Shown: positions 43,578 through 52,677, counted from the first letter of the stretch. The stretch: DNA of 64,000 bases from Oceanidesulfovibrio marinus (GCF_013085545.1 NZ_CP039543.1:248001-312000); one strand, 5' to 3'. Notes: a model not told the origin generated them from the letters alone. Numbers and translations: made by a program.

Positions 43578-44701
43578 ATCTGGCTCCGGATCGAGTCGCT
43601 GAGGGTGGCCAGCCGGGGCAGGGAGGCGCTGAAGTACGCCCGTACCTTGGCCAGCTGTTTTGCACGGCGGGCTTCCGGGTCGCCGCCCATGGCGAAATGC
43701 CGCCGCGCATTATCTGTGGGTTTGAAATCATTGAGCATGATGCAGCACCACTTGAGCACATGCACTGGCAACAAATGCAGAGTCCGTTCCAATAATACTG
43801 TTTTTTCGGAAGTATCCGTGGTTACAGCCTCGGCCAATGCAAGCAAGGCGTTGCTTTGAAAGGAAAACGGCAGATGATGCGCCGGGTGGCACACGAAATC
43901 GCACAAGGTTTTGGCAGGGTCGTCCCAGCCCGCGTACTCGAAATCGAGAAACACCAGGCCGTAGGCGGTGCGCAGGGCGTTATGGAAACCGAAGTCGGAT
44001 GGGGACAGGGTGCGGCGGGCGGGTTCCTCGTCCTGAATGTGCGCCAGAGCCGATTCCCGCTGCGTGTTCCAGGCAGGACGCAGCACGTTACGAACAAACT
44101 CGCATGCGTTCGCCATGGACTCGGACAAAGGGGCGCTCAGCGCCTCCTCAAGAACCTGCAACCGCCGATCCACGCACTCGAAATGGTCGGTCGGCTTCAG
44201 GCACGCTTCGGATGCCGGCGCCAGAGCGGCAGCTTCAGGATGGTGCGATGCGTCATGCAGCTTGGCCAGAAACGCCGCGGCCTCGGCTATTTCTTGGCCG
44301 AGCGCCTTGTCCGGCGGGTTGTCCTGAAGAGCCGCGCACGGTTCGCCTGTGACGTAGGTGTACAGTGCGATTCCGGCCTGCGCATCCATGCCCACAGGGC
44401 GAGGGATGCATGTGATGCCCCGGTCCGTGCAGAAGGAGAGGAAGGCGTACTCGTTGCCGAGCCGGTCGCGTTGATCCACCTGATGGCGGAAATAGTGCTT
44501 GAGGACCAGAGCCTCTGTGCCGGCATGGATGCGGTAGATCCGGTTGTTGCCGCCGCCTGTCAGTTGTTTGACGGATGTCGGCGCGCCATAGCCGGTGCTT
44601 TGAACAAGACCGATCGCCGCCTCGGCGATAGCATCCGGCAGTGCGCTGCAGACACCGTGAGAGCCACAGCCGCTTTTGGGCATATGGTCACACGCAGTCA
44701 C
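43574..44701 (-). CDS. Aminoglycoside/choline-phosphotransferase family kinase
   Basis: The 375-residue APH-fold kinase has LSPSDFGFHNAL as catalytic loop (Asp and Asn kept, the usual His replaced by Ser) and LDFEYAGWDDPAKTL as metal loop. A GTG at 44699-44701 is chosen as start because AGGAG lies six bases upstream; an ATG at 44683 is the alternative. It overlaps the upstream phosphatase-like gene by 14 bases. Such kinases phosphorylate small alcohols such as choline, sugars or antibiotics; here a precursor of a glycan substituent is likely. Confidence 0.82.
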   Translation of the reverse strand: MTACDHMPKSGCGSHGVCSALPDAIAEAAIGLVQSTGYGAPTSVKQLTGGGNNRIYRIHAGTEALVLKHYFRHQVDQRDRLGNEYAFLSFCTDRGITCIPRPVGMDAQAGIALYTYVTGEPCAALQDNPPDKALGQEIAEAAAFLAKLHDASHHPEAAALAPASEACLKPTDHFECVDRRLQVLEEALSAPLSESMANACEFVRNVLRPAWNTQRESALAHIQDEEPARRTLSPSDFGFHNALRTAYGLVFLDFEYAGWDDPAKTLCDFVCHPAHHLPFSFQSNALLALAEAVTTDTSEKTVLLERTLHLLPVHVLKWCCIMLNDFKPTDNARRHFAMGGDPEARRAKQLAKVRAYFSASLPRLATLSDSIRSQI

Positions 44702-45353
44702 CCGGCTCTCCTGGCTGGTTTTGGGGGAGCAAGGCGCGGAAGAAATCCGTGATAGCGGCCCAGGATTCCATAGTGAGCAACGTCCGGTCGGCGGGGGCAC
44801 CACCAGCGGGAGACGCCGTTTTCGAAGATTGCGGGCGGAAAAGGATGGGCGTGGCCGTGGCCGGGAAGTCCGGGTCGGTCAGGAACTCCTCCAGATCGTC
44901 GATGAAGTAGCCGCAGCCGAGCGCGGCGATGCGCTGGAGCTTCTCGGCCTTGCTTTGCTCCAGAAAGACCTGGGACTCGTCCAGCATACCCGTGTCCACA
45001 AAGCCCTGCGCTACGAGCCAGCTCCGCGCCGCGGCGTGGAGGTCATGTCTGTCGCCGAGATAGGGGTACCGGGTCTTGTGGCTGACAACATGGACCTGGA
45101 CCCCGTTGGCCAGAAGAAACGCGATGCACTCCGCTACCAGGGGATAGGGGGGCGCCGCGGCCAGGCCTGGGCCATACACATACCCTTGCAACTCGGTCCA
45201 GTCCGCTTCTCTGTCCATGGCGCGCAATGCGTCCCGCACGCCCTGCTTGTGGCGGGGCGCATCCGCCGGCAGCAGGCCGCGCTCCACAGCAGCGGCATGG
45301 AAGATGCCTTCGTAGCTCACAATGGTGTTGTCGAAATCAATGCCGACGATCAC
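44688..45353 (-). CDS. HAD-superfamily hydrolase/phosphatase
   Basis: The 221-residue HAD protein starts at the GTG at 45351-45353, which overlaps the transketolase C-subunit stop as GTGA. The first motif is DFDNT at residues 6-10, with the nucleophile Asp6, and a later acidic motif reads GCGYFIDDLEEF. The cap region covers about residues 25-95. It could dephosphorylate a sugar phosphate of the cluster. The sequence upstream of 45353 in that frame is a shadow. Confidence 0.82.
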   Translation of the reverse strand: MIVGIDFDNTIVSYEGIFHAAAVERGLLPADAPRHKQGVRDALRAMDREADWTELQGYVYGPGLAAAPPYPLVAECIAFLLANGVQVHVVSHKTRYPYLGDRHDLHAAARSWLVAQGFVDTGMLDESQVFLEQSKAEKLQRIAALGCGYFIDDLEEFLTDPDFPATATPILFRPQSSKTASPAGGAPADRTLLTMESWAAITDFFRALLPQNQPGEPGDCV

Positions 45354-46282
45354 GCCATTTCTCCCCGGTGCAAGGCGGTGGCGATGCGCTCCGCAATGGC
45401 CCGGGCGCTGATGCCCTGGCTGGTTCTCGCCCATTCCTGGCCGCCGGCTTCGCAGATGAACGAATCCGCTGTGCCGCAGCGCAGCACACGCATGCGTCCG
45501 TTGTTTTCCGCGTTCCACTCGGCAACGGCGCTCCACGCCCCGCCGGCGGGAGAGTGCTCCTCCACCACGGCGACCACGTCGCACTCGCGGTCCAGCTGGG
45601 CGAGCAGAGCGGTATCCAGAGGCTTCACGGTGTGCAGGCTTACCACGCCGGCTTCGATACCCTGCGCGGCCAGGGCCTCCGCGGCCTCGACGGCCACAGG
45701 GGTCACGGTGCCCACGCCAAGAATGCAGACCTTGCCCCAGGGGCGCAGCACAATGCCCTTGCCGATCTGGAAATCCGGGATGTTCTGATGCACCAGGGGC
45801 TCGTTTTTCTTACCCAGGCGCAGGTATACGGGACCATTGTGCTCCAGGGCGGCGCGCAAGGTCAGGCGCGTCTCTACAGCATCGGCAGGGCAGATGACGG
45901 TCATATTGGGCATGGACCGCATCCAGCACACGTCTTCCAACGCGTGGTGCGTGGGGCCAAGCGAGGCGTAGGAAAGTCCCGCGCCCACACCCACCAGCAC
46001 CACGGGCAGATTCTGGTAGCACAGGTCCAGGCGGATCTGCTCCAGGCACCGGCCCGTGTTGAAGGAAGCAATGGTGTACGTGACCGGCCGCATGCCGGAG
46101 AGAGCCATGCCGGCGGCAACGCTGGTCATGTTGGCTTCTGCAACGCCGCAGTTGAAGAAGCGGTCCGCGTGGCGCTCCTTGAAGCGGTCGAAAAGGCGAT
46201 TACCGATATCCCCGGAGAGCACGGCAAGCTCGGGGCGCTGGTCGGCCAGCTGTGTGAGTTCGTCCGCCAGTGCGTTTCTCAT
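45350..46282 (-). CDS. Transketolase, C-terminal (pyrimidine) subunit
   Basis: The 310-residue subunit is the pyrimidine-binding and C-terminal half of a split transketolase: FFNCGVAEANMTSVAAGMAL holds the catalytic glutamate, and the end has the regulatory Rossmann-like domain (ILGVGTVTPVAVEAAEALAAQG at about 205-226). The partner N-terminal subunit ends directly upstream with an ATGA overlap (46279-46282). Split transketolases of this type are found in secondary sugar clusters in many bacteria. It moves two-carbon units between sugar phosphates. Confidence 0.92.
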   Translation of the reverse strand: MRNALADELTQLADQRPELAVLSGDIGNRLFDRFKERHADRFFNCGVAEANMTSVAAGMALSGMRPVTYTIASFNTGRCLEQIRLDLCYQNLPVVLVGVGAGLSYASLGPTHHALEDVCWMRSMPNMTVICPADAVETRLTLRAALEHNGPVYLRLGKKNEPLVHQNIPDFQIGKGIVLRPWGKVCILGVGTVTPVAVEAAEALAAQGIEAGVVSLHTVKPLDTALLAQLDRECDVVAVVEEHSPAGGAWSAVAEWNAENNGRMRVLRCGTADSFICEAGGQEWARTSQGISARAIAERIATALHRGEMA

Positions 46283-47157
46283 GAGTGCAGCAACTCCTTG
46301 CGGGCCTGCTCGACTTCATCTTCCGTGGGGATGCGATAGTGCCAGTTGTTGTCATCTTCCATAAAGGAGACGCCCTTGCCTTTGGTCGTATGCGCAATAA
46401 TCGCAAGAGGTTTTCCATACTCGGCGCGGGGCAGGGACAACAGGCTGCGCAGGGCCACAGGGTCGTGGCCGTCCACCTCCACCACGTTCCAGCCAAAGGC
46501 GAGCCATTTTGCGCCCAGGGGCTCCATGGCCAGAATCTCGCAGCTCCGGCCCGTGGCCTGCCAGCGGTTGAAATCCACCACGGCGCGCAATGAACCCAGC
46601 TTATGCGCTCCGGCCATCATGGCTGCTTCCCAGACCGAGCCTTCGTTGCATTCGCCGTCGCCGAGCACGACGCACGTGCGGTGCTCCACGCCCTGCATGC
46701 GGGCGGCCAGAGCCATACCCAGCCCGATGGACAAGCCGTGGCCCAGAGAGCCGGTGGCGGCTTCCACACCGGGAACACATGCGGGGCCGGGGTGCTCCTG
46801 CAGACATCCGCCGTCTACATTGAAGCCGTCGAGGACCGAACGATCGTAATAGCCCCGGCGCATGAGTACGAGGTACAGCGCGGCGGCGGCGTGTCCCTTG
46901 CTGAGGATGAAGCGGTCGCGTTCGGGAAGGGTCGCTTCGTCGGGGTTCAGGCGCAATCCGCCCCAGTACGCCGCGGTCAGAATATCTACGCAGGAAAGCG
47001 CGGAGCCCAGGTGCGGGGTGCGGGTGCGATGGCTGAGCGCCACAAGCTCGGCGCGTAACGCAGCGGCTTCGGCGCGCAAGGCATCGTCGTCCAGGTAGGC
47101 CTGTGTGGAACATGGCGCGGGTATGCCGCTCACATTCGCGGAGGAAAGGGAAGTCAT
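46279..47157 (-). CDS. Transketolase, N-terminal (thiamine-diphosphate) subunit
   Basis: The 292-residue subunit has the thiamine-diphosphate motif GDGECNEGSVWEAAMMAGAH with the distal N (VVDFN), and HTPHLGS-like sugar-binding start (RTPHLGSALS). The alpha-helical N-terminus (residues 20-45) is normal. Together with the next gene it forms a full transketolase. A dedicated copy within a sugar cluster suggests production of an unusual sugar such as sedoheptulose 7-phosphate for heptose synthesis, or of another ketose. It begins the transketolase pair after a 70-base gap. Confidence 0.92.
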   Translation of the reverse strand: MTSLSSANVSGIPAPCSTQAYLDDDALRAEAAALRAELVALSHRTRTPHLGSALSCVDILTAAYWGGLRLNPDEATLPERDRFILSKGHAAAALYLVLMRRGYYDRSVLDGFNVDGGCLQEHPGPACVPGVEAATGSLGHGLSIGLGMALAARMQGVEHRTCVVLGDGECNEGSVWEAAMMAGAHKLGSLRAVVDFNRWQATGRSCEILAMEPLGAKWLAFGWNVVEVDGHDPVALRSLLSLPRAEYGKPLAIIAHTTKGKGVSFMEDDNNWHYRIPTEDEVEQARKELLHS

Positions 47158-47227
47158 ATTGCGTTGCCTTTGTTGTTAGGCGCCCTATGTCTTGCCGGGC
47201 TGTCCCGTGGGGCATGCGTCCCGCTGT

Positions 47228-48226
47228 TTACGGCTTGTGGACGTATGCCTGCGGTTGTTGTTGCAGACAATCGAGGTTGCCACGGACCCAGTCGATGGTC
47301 CGGCGGATTCCGTCTTCCAAGGATGTGGTAGCCGTCCAGCCCAGCTCCTGCCTGACCTTGGTGCAATCAAGCGTGTAGGCGGCGTCCTTGCCCAGCCTGT
47401 CCCCGGTAATCCGCACATGCGTGTCGAAGTCCACGCCGGTCATGTCCGCAATCAGATGCACCAGGTCGCGGATGCTGATGTAGCGATCCGTGGACAGATG
47501 GTATGCGTTGCCAGGGGCGCCGCGGCGGGCGATTTCCAACGTGGCGTCCGCGACATCGCCTATGTAGATGAAGGAACGCACGGAACGTCCGCCGCCATGC
47601 AGCGGCAGGACTCCGCCGGTGAGGAACAGAAGCGCGGCGCGCGGAACAATGCGGTAGAGCTGCTGGCCCGGACCGAACACGTTGGCTGCACGGGTGAACA
47701 CCACGGGGAAGTCGTAGGCCTTGTAGAAGGACATGAGGCTCATGTCTGCGGCGGCGCGGGAGACGGCGTACGGCGTGCTCGGGTTGTAGGGCGCTGCCTC
47801 GGTGATGTTGCCTTCTGTGGAGCCGTACACCTCCGGCGTGGATACGTGCACGTACTTCTTGAGGAAATCGCAGCGGCGCAGCTTATCGTGAAGCAGCACC
47901 TGGGACAGCGTGTTGGTGCGGAACCAGTGCTCGGGATGCTCCCAGCTTTCCGCAACCATGCTTTGGGAGGCGAAGTTTACGAAGTACGCGGGCTTCTCGG
48001 CGTGAACGAGCTCCATGATCGCGTCGAGGTCGTTGTTCACGTCGTACTGCGCGAACTGAAACCGGGACAGGTCCAGGTCCGGGTCCGTGCGGTACGGCAG
48101 AAAAACGGGATGCGGCTCCGGTGAACGGCTGACACCCAGAACGCGGTGCCCTTTGCGTAGGGCGGTTGCCACGAAATGGGACCCTGAAAACGAATTACTG
48201 CCTAGAACAAGTATCGTGTCCTGCAC
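47228..48226 (-). CDS. NAD-dependent epimerase/dehydratase-like SDR with altered active site
   Basis: The 332-residue extended SDR resembles RmlB/GDP-mannose dehydratase proteins (STPEVYGS, VRSFIYIGDVADAT). Two positions depart from the norm: the glycine motif reads GSNSFSGSHF rather than GxxGxxG, and the catalytic Tyr-x3-Lys is Tyr153-x3-Arg157 (YAVSR). It may therefore have a different reaction or a slow one. It lies between the radical SAM gene and the transketolase pair, 15 bases from the former. Confidence 0.85.
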   Translation of the reverse strand: MQDTILVLGSNSFSGSHFVATALRKGHRVLGVSRSPEPHPVFLPYRTDPDLDLSRFQFAQYDVNNDLDAIMELVHAEKPAYFVNFASQSMVAESWEHPEHWFRTNTLSQVLLHDKLRRCDFLKKYVHVSTPEVYGSTEGNITEAAPYNPSTPYAVSRAAADMSLMSFYKAYDFPVVFTRAANVFGPGQQLYRIVPRAALLFLTGGVLPLHGGGRSVRSFIYIGDVADATLEIARRGAPGNAYHLSTDRYISIRDLVHLIADMTGVDFDTHVRITGDRLGKDAAYTLDCTKVRQELGWTATTSLEDGIRRTIDWVRGNLDCLQQQPQAYVHKP

Positions 48227-48240
48227 AACAAAGGCTCCGA

Positions 48241-49305
48241 TCAGATGAAATTCACGTGCGCCGGCGGTGGCGTCAGCTTATCCAGCCACAGGTTGATTTG
48301 ATTGTGCCGGCAGTTGGACTGGCATTGGCTCTTGTCGATTGTGTTGTTGATGTAGTCGAAGGCCTGTTGTTTCCTGTCAGCGTTCCATACGTCCTCAAAG
48401 GACGTGCTTCCCACATCGCCAAGTACTGTGTTGGGGTCGTCCTGGTGCGAAAAGCACGAGTAGAGCGATCCGTCCTCTCGGACATAGAGTATGAAGGGCA
48501 GGCCGTGGCATTGGGTGTACGGGCGGTTCCGCTGCAACGTATCCTTGGAGCGGAGGATGCACGCAAAGTCGTCCGTGGTCAGGGAATCGGCCATCTCCTG
48601 CAGCCCGGCCAGGTACTCGTCCGTCAGGAACGACATATCCGGGGCATACTCGTTTTTATTGTGCGGGTAGAAGTGCTTGATAACGAAGTAGTGCGCGCCG
48701 CGTTGCTTGAGCGTGGCGGCCAGGGCCGGGATGTCCTCGTGGTTTTCCGGCAGCAGCACACATTGCGAACCAATGGTAATCGGCGATGAGATGCGGTCGC
48801 GCACTTCGCGGAGCCGCGCGATGTTGCTCAGCACCTTTTCAAAGTCGCCGGGCCGGCCGCGATGCACCCGGGCGTAGCTCTCCGGCGTGCCGCCGCTGAT
48901 GGAGAAACGGACCCACGTGAGCTCTTCGGCCATGGCGTTGATCTGCTCCGGCGTGAGCATGGCGCCGTTGGTGCTCATGGCCACGTCCGCGCCCGCCTCC
49001 TTAGCCGCGTGCACGGCGGCGAAGGTATCTTTGTGCAGGGTGGGCTCGCCGGCTCCCGCAAACACGATGCCTTTGACGCCGGCCGCCGCCAGCTCCTTGA
49101 CCAGCTCGGGCATGCGGCCCTCGGGGAAAAAGCTCTTGTGGCCCAGGTAGTTGAAATTACAGAACAGGCAGCGATGGTTGCAGTGCCCGTTGGGCGATAT
49201 CTCCGCATACAGCGGCCGTATGTCCCGGCCGGCCAGGAAGTCCGCGAGGCGGTCCGGATGGTAGATCAGCTTGTGCCCGTCCAGGGAGAGCTGGCTGCTA
49301 CTCAT
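48241..49305 (-). CDS. Radical SAM protein with C-terminal SPASM-like cysteines
   Basis: The 354-residue protein has the cluster motif Cys42-x3-Cys46-x2-Cys49 (CNHRCLFC) and later GAGEPTLHKDTF. The C-terminus has further cysteines (YSCFSHQ, CQSNCRHNQ) of SPASM type that can hold an extra iron-sulphur cluster. The ATG at 49303-49305 overlaps the isomerase gene stop by eight bases. Reactions of such proteins range from dehydrogenation to rearrangement; here the substrate is probably a sugar nucleotide or alditol phosphate. Confidence 0.87.
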   Translation of the reverse strand: MSSSQLSLDGHKLIYHPDRLADFLAGRDIRPLYAEISPNGHCNHRCLFCNFNYLGHKSFFPEGRMPELVKELAAAGVKGIVFAGAGEPTLHKDTFAAVHAAKEAGADVAMSTNGAMLTPEQINAMAEELTWVRFSISGGTPESYARVHRGRPGDFEKVLSNIARLREVRDRISSPITIGSQCVLLPENHEDIPALAATLKQRGAHYFVIKHFYPHNKNEYAPDMSFLTDEYLAGLQEMADSLTTDDFACILRSKDTLQRNRPYTQCHGLPFILYVREDGSLYSCFSHQDDPNTVLGDVGSTSFEDVWNADRKQQAFDYINNTIDKSQCQSNCRHNQINLWLDKLTPPPAHVNFI

Positions 49306-49936
49306 TGCTCCACTCCTGCAGCAACCGGGTGAGCAGATGGCCCACCACCACCTGCACGTCCTCGGCCACCTGCATGTCATCGAGCTTGATGTGGATAGGG
49401 ATGTCGCAGCAGTTGAGACATTCGCCGCCGTCATACCCCAGGAGGGCGGCGGTCTCCATGCCGAGCTCGCGGGCTGTTTCCAGAGCGCGGAGCACGTTGG
49501 GCGAGTTGCCGCTGCCGGAAAGAATCAGCAGGACGTCGCCTTCTCCGGCCATGGTGCGCAGCTGCTCGGAGTAGATCTCGGCGTAGGAGATGTCGTTGGC
49601 AAGGCAGGTGAGGATCGCTGGGTTGGCGCTCAGTGAATGGACACGCAGCCCTTTGCCCAGGTGCCGGCCAACGCCGTAGAGAAAATCATTGGCGATATGT
49701 ATGGAGTTGGCCGCGCTGCCGCCGTTGCCGCAGATGAAAACCTGGCGATTCTCCGCAAAGGCGCGTTTGAGGCACTGGGTCAAACGCAGCACACCGTCCT
49801 CGTTCAGGAGCTGCAAGCCTTTTCTGAGGTTGTCGATGTACCGCTTGAACGTCAGGGACATGAGGTTGGAGGCCGCGTCTTGTGCCGGGGGGTACAGCAT
49901 GTCTTCGGTGGCATTGGCCAGTTGGTGCTTACTCAT
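49298..49936 (-). CDS. SIS-domain phosphoheptose-isomerase-like protein (GmhA-like)
   Basis: This 212-residue SIS protein has FICGNGGSAANSIHIANDF, NDISYAEIYSEQL and LILSGSGNSPNVLRAL, the hallmarks of GmhA-type sedoheptulose 7-phosphate isomerases. The ATG at 49934-49936 follows AGGAGG; the frame above it is a shadow. It would turn sedoheptulose 7-phosphate into heptose 7-phosphate. It is the first gene of the 15-gene minus-strand run, with the operon promoter expected in 49937-50723. Confidence 0.9.
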   Translation of the reverse strand: MSKHQLANATEDMLYPPAQDAASNLMSLTFKRYIDNLRKGLQLLNEDGVLRLTQCLKRAFAENRQVFICGNGGSAANSIHIANDFLYGVGRHLGKGLRVHSLSANPAILTCLANDISYAEIYSEQLRTMAGEGDVLLILSGSGNSPNVLRALETARELGMETAALLGYDGGECLNCCDIPIHIKLDDMQVAEDVQVVVGHLLTRLLQEWSNE

Positions 49937-50723
49937 ACAGCCTCCTGATGAAGATATGAATGTTCGATGTTCAAATAAACGACAGAGCAGGCACCACGGC
50001 CTTTGCAAGCGGCATGCCTGCCTGTGTGGCCCGTATAGAGCCGTAGAAATATGGTGGTGATTTTTCCCCATACGACAAGGCAATCCCCCACGAGGATCAG
50101 ACCGGTATTTTCCGGGCACGGAAGAGACAATGCAGGGCCGTCTGGGTCTGAACGCCGGGAGCCGGCTGCTTTCGCATTCACTGGGATCGAGGGGCAGCAG
50201 GCGTCTCACGAAGAACTGTCCGCCCCTCTCCGCGGCATGCCCGATTTCTTCTGGAATCTGTACTGCGGACAATTATTTCCGCTCTGAGCGATGGGAGAGG
50301 AGCGGTTTTCAGATTCTTTCCATGGTGTTAAAGACAACGCTGTTGACGGGGACGACCTCTGTCTTGGTCCGAATTTATTTGTAATACTTTGATATAGCTG
50401 CATTATGCAGCGTCGTGGCAGTCTCTGCCTCCTCCACACACCCTGTCAAGAAAATGACCCATGCCAATGCGCTGGTTTGGTTCTGTTATTGGGAATATGC
50501 ATCACCCATGATACAATATCGACAAAAAAATTTGGAGTAGGGCCACGGCGTGCCGGAAATGCCGTAGCACCACGTTCGTTCCAGCCCTGTTGCGCAGGCC
50601 CACGGCGTTCGTCTTGGTTTGGTTTTTGCTAGCCAAAGACCGCTGAAGCCATTCGCGAAGCGAGATGGCGCCCGGCCGTTTGCGGGTCGAACTCTGTAAT
50701 CCGTCGTTTTGGGGTGACGATTT
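49937..50723. other. Divergent promoter region, 787 bases, no convincing gene
   Basis: The gap separates the minus-strand run (isomerase start) from the plus-strand reductase gene. A few short frames cross it (for example 50051-50287), but none resembles a protein family or has a good ribosome site. An AT-rich stretch at about 50340-50415 may hold promoters. It is unusually long for this gene-dense window and could contain a remnant or a long leader. Confidence 0.5.
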
Positions 50724-51605
50724 ATGGCTGTATTGGTTTTGGGCGGGGCCGGCATGCTGGGCCATCAGCTGGTGCGAGCGCTGGGAGAGTCCGGGGACGT
50801 GTGTTGTACGCTCCACGGGAGTCCCGAGAAGTATGCGGACTGCCCGGAGTACGTTACACGTCACGCATATTTCAATGTGGACGTGCTGGACCAGAGCGCG
50901 TTGCAGGCTGTCCTGGACGATTGCTCGCCCGACGCCGTGGTCAACTGCGTCGGCCTGGTCAAGCAACGGGACGAAGCCTCACGCCCTGCGGCCGCCATCA
51001 CACTCAATGCACTCTTTCCCCATACGCTGTACGAGATGTGCGCCGAACGCGGCGCGCGGCTCATCCATATGAGTACGGACTGTGTCTTCAGTGGTGACAA
51101 AGGCATGTACGTGGACAACGACCTGCATGACGCCCGCGATGTATACGGCCGCACGAAATCCCTGGGTGAGGTAGGGGGGCCGGGCGCACTCACATTGCGG
51201 ACCTCGATCTTCGGCCCCGAGCTGTTCACCAAACGCGGCCTGCTCGAATGGTTTCTTGCACAGAGCGGCGCAGTGCACGGCTATACCCGCGCCATCTTTT
51301 CCGGGTTTACCACGTACGAGATGTCCAGAATTATCATCATGCTGCTCAAGCGGGAGGGCGATGCCAGCGGAGTGTTCAACGTCTCGGCCGCGCCCATCTC
51401 GAAGTACGATCTGTTGTGCATGATCCGTGACGCCCTGGCCCTCGACATCGACATCGAACCGGACAACGCCGTGGCCCTCGACCGGAGCCTCGATTCCTCG
51501 CGGTTCCGCAGCACATTTGGATATACACCTCCCGCCTGGCGCGAGATGATCTCGGAGTTGGCAACCAGGCTCCGGGCCGAAAAACACCCGGCGCTGAAAC
51601 AGTGA
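50724..51605 (+). CDS. RmlD-like NDP-4-keto-sugar reductase (possible WbvR type)
   Basis: The 293-residue SDR has LVLGGAGMLGHQLVRAL and the RmlD-like runs VNCVGLVKQ, HMSTDCVFSG and YGRTKSLGEV (Tyr-x3-Lys). It lacks the C-terminal cupin of WbjC/FnlB/CapF. It stands before a CapE/WbjB-like dehydratase and a WbjD-like 2-epimerase. By length and position it fits the WbvR reductase that, with WbvB and WbvD, makes UDP-N-acetyl-L-quinovosamine in Vibrio cholerae O37. Other 4-keto sugars remain possible. Confidence 0.85.
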   Translation: MAVLVLGGAGMLGHQLVRALGESGDVCCTLHGSPEKYADCPEYVTRHAYFNVDVLDQSALQAVLDDCSPDAVVNCVGLVKQRDEASRPAAAITLNALFPHTLYEMCAERGARLIHMSTDCVFSGDKGMYVDNDLHDARDVYGRTKSLGEVGGPGALTLRTSIFGPELFTKRGLLEWFLAQSGAVHGYTRAIFSGFTTYEMSRIIIMLLKREGDASGVFNVSAAPISKYDLLCMIRDALALDIDIEPDNAVALDRSLDSSRFRSTFGYTPPAWREMISELATRLRAEKHPALKQ

Positions 51606-51648
51606 GCAGGCCACTCCGGGGCCAGCACGAAATCAAGGAGATAAGTGC

Positions 51649-52677
51649 ATGTATTTCAAAGACAAGACAGTTCTGGTAACGGGCGGCACCGGCTCCATGG
51701 GAGGTCGTCTCGTACGGCGTATCCTGACCGGCGAAGAGGGACTCCCCAAAAAAGTCATCGTTTTCTCGCGCGACGAGGCCAAGCAGCACGACATGCGCGT
51801 GTCCCTGTCCAAGTCCAAGATCGTCACCGACGAAAAGATATACAGCAACTTCAGCCAGATGCTCGAATTCCGTATCGGTGATGTGCGCAGCTACGCCGAT
51901 GTGTGCAGCGCCGTGCGCGATGCGGACGTCGTGATCAACGCGGCTGCGCTCAAGCAGGTGCCCACCTGCGAGTACTTCCCGGCCCAGGCCGTGCGCACGA
52001 ACTGCCTCGGTGTCTCGAACATCATCCGCGCCATAAACGAGAACAGCTTCGACATAGAAACGGTCATCGCCATCAGTACGGACAAGGCCTGCAAGCCCAT
52101 CAACGTGATGGGCATGACAAAGGCCATCCAGGAGCGGACAGTTATCGCCGCCAACATCCTCAACCCGGACACCCGCTTCATCGGCGTACGCTATGGCAAC
52201 GTCATGGCTTCCCGCGGCTCTGTCATCCCCCTGTTCCACGACCAGATCCAGCGCGGCGGCCCCGTGACCATAACGCGACCCGAGATGACGCGCTTCCTCA
52301 TGAGCATCGACGAGGCGGTGGATACCGTGTTCGCGGCCGCGAATGGCGCATTGCGCGGCGAGCTCTACATTCCCATCGCCCCGTCCGGCACGGTGCTGGA
52401 CCTGGCGCATGCGCTCATCGGCGACCGTGACATCCGGGTGGACATCGTGGGCATCCGCCCTGGCGAGAAGCTCCACGAGATCCTGGTTTCCGAAGAAGAG
52501 GCGTTCAACACCGTGCGCCGCGGCGACTACTACGTCATCCGGCCCATGCTGCCGGAGCTGCGCAGTCCGGATGAGACCGAGGAAATCGCGCTTTCCAGCG
52601 ATTTCAGCTCCAAGGACTCCGTGGTTCCCATCTACGAGGTGCGGGCCCTGCTCGACAAACATTCCATGCTTCTGTAG
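51649..52677 (+). CDS. UDP-GlcNAc inverting 4,6-dehydratase (WbjB/CapE/FnlA type)
   Basis: The 342-residue dehydratase has VTGGTGSMGGRLVRRIL, the STDKA active-site run and MGMTK in place of the usual Tyr-x3-Lys. The Met-x3-Lys version is the CapE/WbjB signature. It converts UDP-GlcNAc to a 4-keto-6-deoxy-L-sugar, the first step to UDP-N-acetyl-L-fucosamine or L-quinovosamine. It starts 43 bases after the reductase and the epimerase follows by 38 bases, so the three form an operon. Confidence 0.9.
   Translation: MYFKDKTVLVTGGTGSMGGRLVRRILTGEEGLPKKVIVFSRDEAKQHDMRVSLSKSKIVTDEKIYSNFSQMLEFRIGDVRSYADVCSAVRDADVVINAAALKQVPTCEYFPAQAVRTNCLGVSNIIRAINENSFDIETVIAISTDKACKPINVMGMTKAIQERTVIAANILNPDTRFIGVRYGNVMASRGSVIPLFHDQIQRGGPVTITRPEMTRFLMSIDEAVDTVFAAANGALRGELYIPIAPSGTVLDLAHALIGDRDIRVDIVGIRPGEKLHEILVSEEEAFNTVRRGDYYVIRPMLPELRSPDETEEIALSSDFSSKDSVVPIYEVRALLDKHSMLL

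Noticed and set aside
45350-47157. Transketolase pair as the two subunits of a 1-deoxyxylulose-5-phosphate synthase or pyruvate dehydrogenase
   Set aside because: The lengths and motifs (RTPHLGS-type start, GDGECNEG) fit split transketolase better.
50051-50287. Short plus-strand frame of 78 codons in the 787-base gap
   Set aside because: No ribosome site, no recognisable similarity and unlikely composition.
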